Shown: positions 17,910-25,979 of the stretch, one piece after another
How positions within the stretch are numbered: the stretch's first letter is position 1
How the letters are laid out: the number at the start of each line of letters is the position of its first letter
Assembly (NCBI GenBank): GCA_963669435.1
Contig: OY770025.1
Location: 2,480,001 to 2,544,000 of the forward strand
From: CALJFL01 sp963669435
GTDB taxonomy: Bacteria; Pseudomonadota; Gammaproteobacteria; Pseudomonadales; Halieaceae
Direction of reading: 5' to 3'
Length of the DNA: 64,000 bases
Notes under the pieces: generated by a model
Database searches by the model: none
Seen by the model: the letters and a program-made list of their open reading frames with translations, nothing else
What the model was told of the DNA's origin: nothing
Translations under genes and position numbers: made by a program

Positions 17910-19016
17910 ATGTCCAATCCGCGCGCACTCAAAAAGCTCTGTCTGAATATGATTGTGCGCGATGAGGCGCACGTAATCCGGGAATGTCTGGCTTCAGTAA
18001 GGCCATACATCGACTACTGGATCATCTGTGATACCGGCTCACAGGATGACACGGCGGTCGTCATCGAGAGCTACTTTCAAGAGCACAATATCCCCGGAGA
18101 GTTGCACCACCACGAATGGCGTGATTTTGGCTATAACCGCTCTCTTGCCCTCGAACTGGTCGTTGGCAAAGCGCAATATGCCTGGGTTATTGATGCCGAC
18201 GATTATATTTCCGGCGAGCCGGATTTCTCTGCGCTCACGGCAGACTCTTACGACCTGTTCTATCGCAGCGGTGACAATTGCGCTTACTGGCGCCGACAGG
18301 TGTTTCGCACGGCCCTGCACTGGCAGTACCGTGGCGTCGTGCATGAGTATCCCCATAGCGATATGGCAGGTGCCGTGGAGCGATTGCCCGGTAACTATTA
18401 CATAGAATCCCGGCGACTGGGCGGCGCGCGCAATCGCAGCACCGATAAGTACGCACGGGACATCAAATTGCTCGAGGGCGCGCATGCCGAGACGCCAGAT
18501 GATCCCCGGACGGTGTTTTACCTGGCGCAGAGCTATTATGACCACGGCGACATGCAACAGGCGGAGCACTGGTACCGCAAACGCGCGGGTATGGGTGGCT
18601 GGAACGAAGAAGTGTTCTATTCGTTGTTGCGGGTAGGGCTTGCAAAAGAGAATAACGGAGCCTCTCTCGCGAAACTGCGTTCGAGTCTGCTGGAAGCCTG
18701 GGAATATCGTCCGGCACGAGTGGAGCCGCTTTATCACCTGGCGCGTTTGTGCCGCGCGCATCAGAAATGGCACCAGGCCTACCTGTTTTCCAGCCAGGCC
18801 GTTGCCAGTCCCTATCCTGAGGATGACCAGTTGTTCGTTGATGAATCGGTCTGGACCTGGCGTGCCAAGGACGAGCTTTCAATAGCAGCGTATTGGACGG
18901 GTCACTACAGTGAAAGTGAAACTCTGTGTCGACAACTGCTGGAGTCTTCGCACCTGCCTGCGGCGCATGCTGCGCGGGTGACAGAAAACCTGGCTTTTGC
19001 AGAAGCGAAGCGCTGA
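17910..19016 (+). CDS. GT2-type glycosyltransferase with TPR-like C-terminus
   Basis: 368 residues from the ATG at 17910; a GTG at 17901 is also possible and neither has a clear ribosome-binding site. The N-terminal half is a GT-A fold family 2 transferase: LCLNMIVRDEAHVIRECLAS, ICDTGSQDDT and the metal-binding WVIDADDY. The C-terminal half (about 190-365) is helical with TPR-like repeats, for example FYLAQSYYDHGDMQQAEHWYRKRA. This architecture occurs in SunS-like and other peptide or lipid glycosyltransferases; the substrate cannot be told. It follows purA by 35 bases and converges on the MAPEG gene. Confidence 0.8.
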   Translation: MSNPRALKKLCLNMIVRDEAHVIRECLASVRPYIDYWIICDTGSQDDTAVVIESYFQEHNIPGELHHHEWRDFGYNRSLALELVVGKAQYAWVIDADDYISGEPDFSALTADSYDLFYRSGDNCAYWRRQVFRTALHWQYRGVVHEYPHSDMAGAVERLPGNYYIESRRLGGARNRSTDKYARDIKLLEGAHAETPDDPRTVFYLAQSYYDHGDMQQAEHWYRKRAGMGGWNEEVFYSLLRVGLAKENNGASLAKLRSSLLEAWEYRPARVEPLYHLARLCRAHQKWHQAYLFSSQAVASPYPEDDQLFVDESVWTWRAKDELSIAAYWTGHYSESETLCRQLLESSHLPAAHAARVTENLAFAEAKR

Positions 19017-19397
19017 TCAGAGGTGGGTGATAACGCCCCACAAGCCACACAGAATGAGCAGCACATTGGATAGAAACCCGATAATCATGCCTGGTCCGCG
19101 GGTAGAAGGGTCCTTGATATAGGCCGCGCGATAAACAAGGCGACCGACAAAAAAGCCCAGGCCCAAGATGGCGGCGACAATGGGCATGAAAAACTGCGCA
19201 CACAACCACATTGCCGGAAGTGTAACGACCATCTGTTCGAGCGTGTTCATCTGCACGCGGTAAGCCCGCTCAAAATTTTCGTCACCCGTTGTCGCCGGTG
19301 CCTGCAGGCCAGAATCGGCCCTGGCTTTGCCGCAAAGGCCAATAAAGGCGACGTACTGTAACAGGATCAAGAGAGCCACCAGAGCCACAAAAGCCAT
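19017..19397 (-). CDS. MAPEG-family membrane protein
   Basis: 126 residues from the ATG at 19397 (a GTG immediately upstream is in frame); AGGGGA lies 8 bases ahead. Four hydrophobic helices, with the MAPEG signature ERAYRVQMNTLEQMVVTLPAMW between the first and second. MAPEG proteins include glutathione-dependent membrane enzymes; bacterial members are largely uncharacterised. It lies tail to tail with the glycosyltransferase gene with no gap. Confidence 0.82.
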   Translation of the reverse strand: MAFVALVALLILLQYVAFIGLCGKARADSGLQAPATTGDENFERAYRVQMNTLEQMVVTLPAMWLCAQFFMPIVAAILGLGFFVGRLVYRAAYIKDPSTRGPGMIIGFLSNVLLILCGLWGVITHL

Positions 19398-19510
19398 CAC
19401 TATTCTCCCCTGCCAAAAGTAGAAGGAAGCTTAGGATGAATCCCCATTCCGTGCAATCCTCTGCCGAGCGCTGTAAATTCGGACCTTGATGAAAACGCGG
19501 GAGGCGTGCC

Positions 19511-19960
19511 ATGCCGGACCTACAGATTAGAGCCCTCGAACATGATGACCGGGCAGACTGGGCCCGGCTCTGGAAACTGTACTTACAGTTTTACAAGACC
19601 ACTTTACCGGAGCGGGTTTATGACTCGACATTCCGGCGTTTGATTTCTGCTGACGAGCACGAGTTTAGTGGACTGATTGCCTTTCTGGATGAGCAGGCTG
19701 TAGGGATTACCCATTACCTGTTCCATCGTAGCTGTTGGTCTGAACAGAATGTTTGCTACCTGCAGGATCTCTATGTCGATCAGTCTGTCCGTGGCACGGG
19801 CGCGGGCCGGGCGTTGATTGAAGCCGTTTACAGCGCGGCCGATGAAGCTGACGCACCCTCTGTGTACTGGCACACGCAGCATTTTAACTATGAGGGTAGA
19901 CGGCTTTACGACCGGGTAGGTCAGCTGACGCCCTTTTTGCGCTATGATCGCGCCAAATAA
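19511..19960 (+). CDS. GNAT-family N-acetyltransferase
   Basis: 149 residues. The acetyl-CoA site is in motif A, LYVDQSVRGTGAGRALIEAV (about residues 87-106), and motif B follows with VYWHTQHFNYEGRRLYDRVG. The fold and length are standard for a single-domain GNAT acting on a small molecule or amino group; the substrate is unknown. The ElyC-like gene begins 15 bases later. Confidence 0.85.
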   Translation: MPDLQIRALEHDDRADWARLWKLYLQFYKTTLPERVYDSTFRRLISADEHEFSGLIAFLDEQAVGITHYLFHRSCWSEQNVCYLQDLYVDQSVRGTGAGRALIEAVYSAADEADAPSVYWHTQHFNYEGRRLYDRVGQLTPFLRYDRAK

Positions 19961-19975
19961 TTTACCGTTATCTCC

Positions 19976-20734
19976 ATGTCTTACGAAGTGACCAAACTGT
20001 TGTCTTTACTGGTGTATCCGCTCAGCCTGTCCTTGGGTCTGTTTCTGCTGGCGGCGCTTTTGCGGTTGTTTGGTGCCACGCGAATCGCGCTGTCGCTATC
20101 TGTAATTGCTTTTGCCTGGCTATACGTTACCTCAACCGCGTATTTCGCGGACACGTTGATGGCCTCTCTGGAAAGTCGATATCCTCCCCGTGCTGTCTCC
20201 AAGACTGAGAGTGCTGAGGCGATTGTTGTACTCGGGGGCGCAACCAATGGTGCGACGCATGGGCACCGCCTGGGCGATATGAATGCACAGGGAGATCGGT
20301 TGTTGCATGCGGTAGCGTTGTACAAGGCGGGCAAGGCGCCACGCATCGTGGTATCCGGGGGCTCCCGCAGCTGGGAGGCCCCTGAGTCCGCCCTGATGTC
20401 TGAGATTCTGCAGCAAATGGGCGTACCAGAAGAGGCCATCCTGGAAGAACGCGTCAGTCGCAATACACTGGAGAACGCTCGAAATACCCATAAGCTACTG
20501 GAGAAAGAGGGCATTGGATCGGTGCTCCTGGTCACGTCGGCGTTCCACATGCACCGTGCCGAGACCATGTTCAGACTGCAGGGCGTTAGCGTTGTGCCAT
20601 CGGCTACCGATTACCAGATTGTTACTTCTCCACCGATTGTGCCGAAATGGTTGCCCACCACGGCTGACCTGCAAAGATCGACATTTGCGCTTAAGGAATA
20701 CGTGGGCTTCTACGCTTACTGGGCCGGCATCTAG
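19976..20734 (+). CDS. ElyC/SanA/YdcF-family (DUF218) envelope protein
   Basis: 252 residues. Two N-terminal membrane helices (about 9-30 and 35-58) lead to a DUF218 domain with AEAIVVLGGATN, PRIVVSGGS, ESALMSEIL, SRNTLENARNT and LLVTSAFHMHRAE. E. coli ElyC, with the same layout, is needed for peptidoglycan and undecaprenyl-carrier homeostasis; that role is inferred here by architecture. It probably shares a transcript with the upstream GNAT gene. Confidence 0.8.
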   Translation: MSYEVTKLLSLLVYPLSLSLGLFLLAALLRLFGATRIALSLSVIAFAWLYVTSTAYFADTLMASLESRYPPRAVSKTESAEAIVVLGGATNGATHGHRLGDMNAQGDRLLHAVALYKAGKAPRIVVSGGSRSWEAPESALMSEILQQMGVPEEAILEERVSRNTLENARNTHKLLEKEGIGSVLLVTSAFHMHRAETMFRLQGVSVVPSATDYQIVTSPPIVPKWLPTTADLQRSTFALKEYVGFYAYWAGI

Positions 20735-20757
20735 ATTCGCTTGCTGAGGCCAGCAGT

Positions 20758-20777
20758 TGTTCCAGTGAACTGGAACA
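20758..20777. other. perfect 8-bp inverted repeat
   Basis: TGTTCCAG and CTGGAACA are separated by TGAA, 24 bases after the ElyC-like gene and about 100 bases before the diguanylate cyclase gene. There is no T-run, so it may be an operator or mRNA hairpin rather than a terminator. The rest of 20735-20882 shows nothing clear. Confidence 0.35.
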
Positions 20778-20882
20778 CACTTTGCCACTCGCTCCGCGGA
20801 TAATCTGTGAACCGTTTCATAGTTTTCGCTACCCCCGGCGATAACTTTCCAGCACCTTCATATACTGTATTGCATCACTCGA

Positions 20883-22730
20883 ATGAGCGGCGACAGCAGA
20901 TCAAATAATATGCGTGGTTTCGTGTTAAAAGCGGCAGTGGCAAAGCTCTGTAGTTTTGTGGTCCTGGCGGCGGTAGCGATGCCAGGAGCGGCGGACGCCA
21001 TCAGTGCCAACAGCCTACCCACCGTAACTATCGAGGGTCTTCGCGAAGGTTTCTCCCTGGAAGGCAATTGGCGTTTCGAGACCGGGGATGATCTGGCCTG
21101 GGCCGATCCCGGATTTGATGATCGGCGTTGGTCGCAGCGTGCGGTACCCGGCCGCTGGCCCAAGGGCGGATTTCCGGAGAGTGACCAGTTCGCGTGGTAC
21201 CGATTGCACCTTGTAGTGGACGCACCCTCCCAGGCTTTAGGTGGTGCTCAATTGGGCCTGCGTATGGGCAAGGTGATGAATGCTTACGAGCTGTACGCGG
21301 GGGGACAGTTGGTGGGTAAGACCGGCAAGTTTCCCCCGTTGGCTGAAATCGACTACGACCGCAAACAGGTGTTCGCGTTACCCGACGGCGCCGTCGCGGC
21401 CGATGGCTCACTGGTGTTGGCCATGCGGGTCTGGGGTGGTGACCAGGTGTTGACTGATCACTGGGGTGTGGGCCCATTCGCCGGCCGCTTTATGCTGGGT
21501 TCCTATCCGCAAATGTTGACGGACAATGTCACTGGTCAGATTACGGGTGTGGTGATTTGTGTGCTGTTTATTGGTTTTGGGCTGTATCACCTGTATCTGT
21601 ACTCCCGCAATAGACAGCTGGGTACTTATCTGTGGTTTGGTCTGTTTGCCATCAACATCGGTATCTACGGCTTGATGCTCAACCAGTGGAAGTATGTGTT
21701 GGACTGGTCATTCCTGGTGCTGAAGAAAATCGAGTTTGGGACGGTGTACCTGCTTCCCGCGCTTGCTATCCAGGCGCTATGGACACTATTGGATGCCCGA
21801 ATATCGCCACTGCTGCGTCTTTACCAGTTGAGTTTCGTCGCTGCGGCGCTGATGGTGGTAACGGTGCCCGGGCACGATATTCATGTGCAGAGCCTGTGGT
21901 ATTGGCAGTTGTGGCTACTTCCCACACTGTTGTTGGTCGCGGTGTTGATGCTGAAGAAGCTGCGACAGGGGCACGGCGAGGCCAGGACCCTGGTAGCCGG
22001 TGTGTTGGTATTTGCAGCAACCTGTATTAATGACTTGCTGATAGATTTTGTCGGGGCGCAGACCCAGCGTCTGGTGCCCTATGGGTTCGTGGCGGTGATG
22101 TTGGCGATGTCGATTTCCCTGGCCAATCGCTTTACCAGCAGTTTGTCGCGACTGGAAAATGAGGTTGCCGAACGTACCCGTGCCCTCAGCGCGGCTAATC
22201 AGAAACTGGCAGAGGCGGCGAAAATTGACCCATTGACGGGCCTTTACAACCGACGCGGATTTATTAGCGAGGCAGAGACCGAGATCAAGCGTGTGTTCCG
22301 CAATGGGCGTGGCTTTTGTGTGGTGCTTGCCGACGTGGACAACTTCAAACAGTTCAATGACCAGTACGGCCACGCCTGTGGCGACCATGCGCTGCTGCGA
22401 GTCTCTGAAACCTTGCGTTCCCGTTTACGGGATGTCGACCGCGCTGCCCGCTGGGGCGGTGAGGAATTTATCCTGTTGCTGCCCGAAACGGATGCCGCCG
22501 GTGCCACAGCGCTTGCCGAGAAGTTGCGTGAGTCGATAGCCGAGAACGTGTTTGAGTTTCAATCAACTCGCCACAGTATCACCATGACCTTTGGCGTGGC
22601 CGAGCACCAGGCCGGCGAATCTCTGGAAGCTTGTATCGCCCGGGCAGATGCCGCGCTCTATACCGGCAAGGAAGAGGGTCGCAATAAGGTTACGCTGGGC
22701 AAGTTCCCCGAACTCACGCTCATCAGTTAG
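20883..22730 (+). CDS. membrane diguanylate cyclase (7TM sensor, GGDEF)
   Basis: 615 residues from the ATG at 20883 (20910 is an alternative). Order: signal-like helix, a periplasmic jelly-roll domain (about 45-200, LEGNWRFETGDD, WSQRAVPGRW), seven membrane helices (about 215-425) as in 7TMR-DISM sensors, a short coiled coil and a GGDEF domain. The active site is intact, GGEEF at 525-529, and an RxxD inhibitory site (RDVD, 516-519) lies five residues before it, so product inhibition by c-di-GMP is expected. It makes c-di-GMP in response to a periplasmic signal. No EAL domain is present. Confidence 0.9.
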   Translation: MSGDSRSNNMRGFVLKAAVAKLCSFVVLAAVAMPGAADAISANSLPTVTIEGLREGFSLEGNWRFETGDDLAWADPGFDDRRWSQRAVPGRWPKGGFPESDQFAWYRLHLVVDAPSQALGGAQLGLRMGKVMNAYELYAGGQLVGKTGKFPPLAEIDYDRKQVFALPDGAVAADGSLVLAMRVWGGDQVLTDHWGVGPFAGRFMLGSYPQMLTDNVTGQITGVVICVLFIGFGLYHLYLYSRNRQLGTYLWFGLFAINIGIYGLMLNQWKYVLDWSFLVLKKIEFGTVYLLPALAIQALWTLLDARISPLLRLYQLSFVAAALMVVTVPGHDIHVQSLWYWQLWLLPTLLLVAVLMLKKLRQGHGEARTLVAGVLVFAATCINDLLIDFVGAQTQRLVPYGFVAVMLAMSISLANRFTSSLSRLENEVAERTRALSAANQKLAEAAKIDPLTGLYNRRGFISEAETEIKRVFRNGRGFCVVLADVDNFKQFNDQYGHACGDHALLRVSETLRSRLRDVDRAARWGGEEFILLLPETDAAGATALAEKLRESIAENVFEFQSTRHSITMTFGVAEHQAGESLEACIARADAALYTGKEEGRNKVTLGKFPELTLIS

Positions 22731-22768
22731 ACGAACCGCTGAATGGGGTGCCTGCCCAGTTTGCTGAC

Positions 22769-23176
22769 CTAAAAATGTCGCAGCTTGTACTCGCTATAGC
22801 TGATGCCTGTCCAGCGCCGGAAGGCGCGATAGAAGCTGTTCACTTCCAGATACCCCAGTTCATCGGCCAGGCACTTACCGGGCAGCCATTGCTGTCGCAG
22901 CGTCTTTTCGCAGCGGTATTGGCGCGCCCGGTCCAGCAGGAACTGATAGCTGGTATGATCCGCCCGCAAGCGCCGGCGCAGGGTGGTGCCGCTCATACCC
23001 AGTTGTTCAGCCACCGAGCTTGCCCTTAAACGGGCCAGGTCACCTCCGAGGAGGATATGCAGCACATTGTCTGTAGTGCGTGAACGCGCGTAGTGAGGAA
23101 TATTGCCCCGCGCGCGTGCGGGTCGAGGGCTATCAACGATAGCCACGCTTTGCATTTCCATAACCAGAACCTCCAT
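22769..23176 (-). CDS. short AraC-type DNA-binding protein
   Basis: 135 residues, under half the usual AraC length. Only the double helix-turn-helix domain is present (about 40-133: SSVAEQLGMSGTTLRRRLR, then the second helix pair ending FYRAFRRWTGISYSEYK). The first 30 residues are not a ligand-binding domain, and upstream DNA does not encode one. It is either a naturally short regulator or the remnant of a longer one. An internal ATG at 23158 is possible. It converges on the diguanylate cyclase gene and lies downstream of the M48 protease gene on the same strand. Confidence 0.72.
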   Translation of the reverse strand: MEVLVMEMQSVAIVDSPRPARARGNIPHYARSRTTDNVLHILLGGDLARLRASSVAEQLGMSGTTLRRRLRADHTSYQFLLDRARQYRCEKTLRQQWLPGKCLADELGYLEVNSFYRAFRRWTGISYSEYKLRHF

Positions 23177-23271
23177 GTTCGGTTAGTTGGATGTCAGTTT
23201 TGCCAGCGTCGAGCAGTCCATACCCGGCTGGAAGTCCTACGAGCCAAGGCTTGTGAACTCTGGTAAAAAGC

Positions 23272-23316
23272 GTAGCAGAGAATGCTGCTACCGCCATTTG
23301 CCGCACAGGCAATGGC
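23272..23316. terminator. two adjacent hairpins between the M48 and AraC-type genes
   Basis: GTAGCAG (23272-23278) pairs perfectly with CTGCTAC (23285-23291). Immediately beside it, GCCATTTGCC (23293-23302) pairs with GGCAATGGC (23308-23316) with one bulged base. They lie just beyond the 3' end of the M48 gene and upstream of the short AraC gene on the same strand. No T-run follows, so a terminator role is only possible. Confidence 0.3.
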
Positions 23317-23329
23317 CACTATTGGTGAT

Positions 23330-25309
23330 TTATACCCCTGTGGCGGCCGCCGCTAGTAGATCATCCGGCAGAGGGCAGTCCATTACGGCGGCCATACTGG
23401 CCACTAACTCCTGCTCGCGCGGACAGATTTCGCCGTCCTCACTGGCCGTCAGCGCCATGGCCTTGAGGACGCGGGGTTTGAGCAGGGGATAACAATCGGC
23501 CAGGGTATGTACAGCGCGTGAGAATGCCGCGACGTTGCATTGATCCAATGGCATCAGCGCCAGCTTTGTCAGACCCAATTCGTCGGCACCTCTGCGAAAG
23601 GCCGCTTCTGCGTCGCCACTGCCTTCGTGTGCCAGTACCGATAAGGCGACACGCAGGTGATAATCTACCTTGTCCAACTTCCGATAGCGCGCGCGACTGG
23701 GCTTGACCTTGATGAACTCGGGGTCGAGATAGTGTCGAACCAGCTGAAACAGGCACCACTCGTAGAGCTCTGTACGGGCATCGGCGTGAATCAGTTGCAA
23801 GAGCGTGTCTTTGAACACTCGGTACTGGCTGGAAGACATGGCTTTCAGTGCGGGCAGGCACAGCTCGATGAGCGGCATGCGCTGGTGCATCTCCAGCTCC
23901 TGAACCCCGGTCGCCAGCGTGTTTACCAGGGCTTCCAGTCCAGTCACCCGGGTATCCCCGATCATCTGTAGCTGCTGGCTAGCCACCTCTGACTGCTTAC
24001 TCACCAGCAGCGCCATAACCAGGGCGCTGGCACCCAGCGGGTCGTGGCTATGGCTTACAAAGGCCACCGGTAGCGCATGTGCGCTGGCGGTCGAAGCTTC
24101 GAGATCCTCCGGTGACGGTCCAAAGTCTGCATCCTCTACCGTGGGTGGAATTTCACCGTCCTCCAGCTCGATGATGGCCGCGGCTGCGGCTGCGGCTGCG
24201 GCGACCAGGGCCGCTCGTCCTACACCGACGGCCGCTGCCCCGGGGCGGGACGGCTGTTCCTGGTAATGCTTTACCTTGCGTTCGATAAACTGCCCGTCCC
24301 AGTCAGTGTCGATACGCCTGATCCGTTGTTCGAGGGGTGGGTGAGTGGCGAACACCTGCCATAGCCGATGTTCGATTTGCCCGAAGAAGATGTGGGACAT
24401 TTCAGCGGCCCGGGCGGCGTGCACCAGAGTCCCGGGTAGGTACCCGCCGATGACTTTGAGTGCGTCGCCAATACCTTCCGGGTCACGGGTGTACTGTACC
24501 GCGCAGGCGTCGGCCAGAAACTCTTTCTGTCTGCTGATTGCGGCCTTGATGAATCCCGCGGCCAATCCGCCCAGCCAGCCCAGTAGCCATAATGCCAGGC
24601 CGAGTATAGACAGGCTGCCCTCACCGCGTTTAGCGGACCCTCCTGTCCGGGTCCGATTGCTGGAACGCAGCAGGAAGTGGCCGACATCGCCGATAAAGGT
24701 GATGCCCTTTAGCATCGCAGCGAGCCGAATGTTGAGGCGCATGTCGCCATTGAGGATATGGCTGAATTCGTGGGCGATGACACCCTGTAGCTCATGTCGC
24801 TTCAGGTGTTCGACAGTGCCCCGGGTAACAGCAATTACGGCGTCGGCGGGGGTGATGCCGGCGGCGAAGGCGTTGATGCCGCGCTCGTCGTTTAGTACGT
24901 ATACCGGCGGCACCGGCATGTTGGCAGCGAGCGCCATTTCCTCGACCACGTTCAGGCAGCGGCGCTCAGCCTTATCCCGGCTTTGCGGTAAGATTCTGCT
25001 GCCTCCCATTGCTTCAGCGACTGCGCGGCCACCGGTCGACAGCTGCACCCACTTTACCAGTACGACCATGGCGACGGTTGCCGTGATGCCCAGTCCTACA
25101 CTGCCGAAGCGAGTCCAGCTAAAGTAAGAGAAGAAACCGCGCATATCACCCTGGCCCCCGGCATACACATTGTACTGCTGGGTGAAGTACAAGAAGGCTG
25201 CAAATGCGGCATTGGTCAGCACGATAAGCAACAACACAGCCGCCAGGAACATCAGCGTCAACAGGCGCGCATTGCGTCTGGCAATATCCTGTTGCGCGAA
25301 AAAGTTCAT
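23330..25309 (-). CDS. M48-family membrane metalloprotease (HtpX-like, extended)
   Basis: 659 residues, about twice the length of HtpX. Two N-terminal membrane helices (about 15-42 and 68-88) lead to a zinc protease domain with HEFSH at 180-184 and the third ligand in KEFLADACA (E263). A further hydrophobic hairpin lies at about 233-258. The C-terminal 300 residues are a cytoplasmic extension starting with a run of nine alanines coded by GGCTGC repeats (24178-24205). It follows lemA by 25 bases; LemA and M48 proteases are a recurrent pair. It probably degrades membrane proteins. Confidence 0.85.
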   Translation of the reverse strand: MNFFAQQDIARRNARLLTLMFLAAVLLLIVLTNAAFAAFLYFTQQYNVYAGGQGDMRGFFSYFSWTRFGSVGLGITATVAMVVLVKWVQLSTGGRAVAEAMGGSRILPQSRDKAERRCLNVVEEMALAANMPVPPVYVLNDERGINAFAAGITPADAVIAVTRGTVEHLKRHELQGVIAHEFSHILNGDMRLNIRLAAMLKGITFIGDVGHFLLRSSNRTRTGGSAKRGEGSLSILGLALWLLGWLGGLAAGFIKAAISRQKEFLADACAVQYTRDPEGIGDALKVIGGYLPGTLVHAARAAEMSHIFFGQIEHRLWQVFATHPPLEQRIRRIDTDWDGQFIERKVKHYQEQPSRPGAAAVGVGRAALVAAAAAAAAAIIELEDGEIPPTVEDADFGPSPEDLEASTASAHALPVAFVSHSHDPLGASALVMALLVSKQSEVASQQLQMIGDTRVTGLEALVNTLATGVQELEMHQRMPLIELCLPALKAMSSSQYRVFKDTLLQLIHADARTELYEWCLFQLVRHYLDPEFIKVKPSRARYRKLDKVDYHLRVALSVLAHEGSGDAEAAFRRGADELGLTKLALMPLDQCNVAAFSRAVHTLADCYPLLKPRVLKAMALTASEDGEICPREQELVASMAAVMDCPLPDDLLAAAATGV

Positions 25310-25334
25310 CGCACCGGTCTTAGGGTGTTAGGGA

Positions 25335-25931
25335 TTAAAAAGATACCTTGGGCGCTGCCTGGATCTGCTCTGAATCCTCGAACTCCAGTAGCTCGGCATC
25401 TTTGGGATGACCGAAGCGCGCAGCGAAAAATACCGGGGGGAAGGTCTGGCGATAGGTGTTATAGCCCATCACCGTATCGTTATAACCCTGCCGCGCGAAG
25501 GCGATACGGTTTTCGGTGGTGGTCAGTTCCTCCGACAACTGCTGCATGTTTTCGCTGGCCTTCAAGTCCGGGTACGCTTCCATGGTGACGTTGAGTTTTC
25601 CCAGCGCGCCTTGCAGCGCATTTTCAGCGCCGGCGAGTTTAGCCATGGCATCACCACCGATATTGCTTTCGCCCATGGCATTGAGTATGGCCGCGGCATC
25701 GTTGCGAGCGTTGGTGACCGCTTCCAGCGTTTCACGCTCGTGTTCGAGGTAACCCTTGGCTGTTTCAACCAGGTTGGGTATCAGGTCGTAGCGACGCTTG
25801 AGTTGCACCTCAATCTGCGAGAACGAGTTGAGGAAACGGTTCTTAAGGGTGACCAGGGTGTTGTAAATGTTGACGATGTAGATAATCAGGCCCAGCAGTA
25901 CCAGCCAAAATACGATGGTCGACATATCCAT
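25335..25931 (-). CDS. lemA: LemA family protein
   Basis: 198 residues. One N-terminal membrane helix (FWLVLLGLIIYIVNIY) is followed by the LemA helical domain: NSFSQIEVQLKRRYDLIPNLV, then GYNTYRQTFPPVFFAARFG. Its molecular role is unknown; it is usually next to an M48 protease, as here. GGAG lies 7 bases ahead of the ATG at 25931. The upstream molybdoenzyme gene ends 48 bases away on the same strand. Confidence 0.92.
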   Translation of the reverse strand: MDMSTIVFWLVLLGLIIYIVNIYNTLVTLKNRFLNSFSQIEVQLKRRYDLIPNLVETAKGYLEHERETLEAVTNARNDAAAILNAMGESNIGGDAMAKLAGAENALQGALGKLNVTMEAYPDLKASENMQQLSEELTTTENRIAFARQGYNDTVMGYNTYRQTFPPVFFAARFGHPKDAELLEFEDSEQIQAAPKVSF

Positions 25932-25979
25932 AGTCTTGCTCCTTGCGCATTACCGTATTGTTCAGAGGTACCCTGAAGT

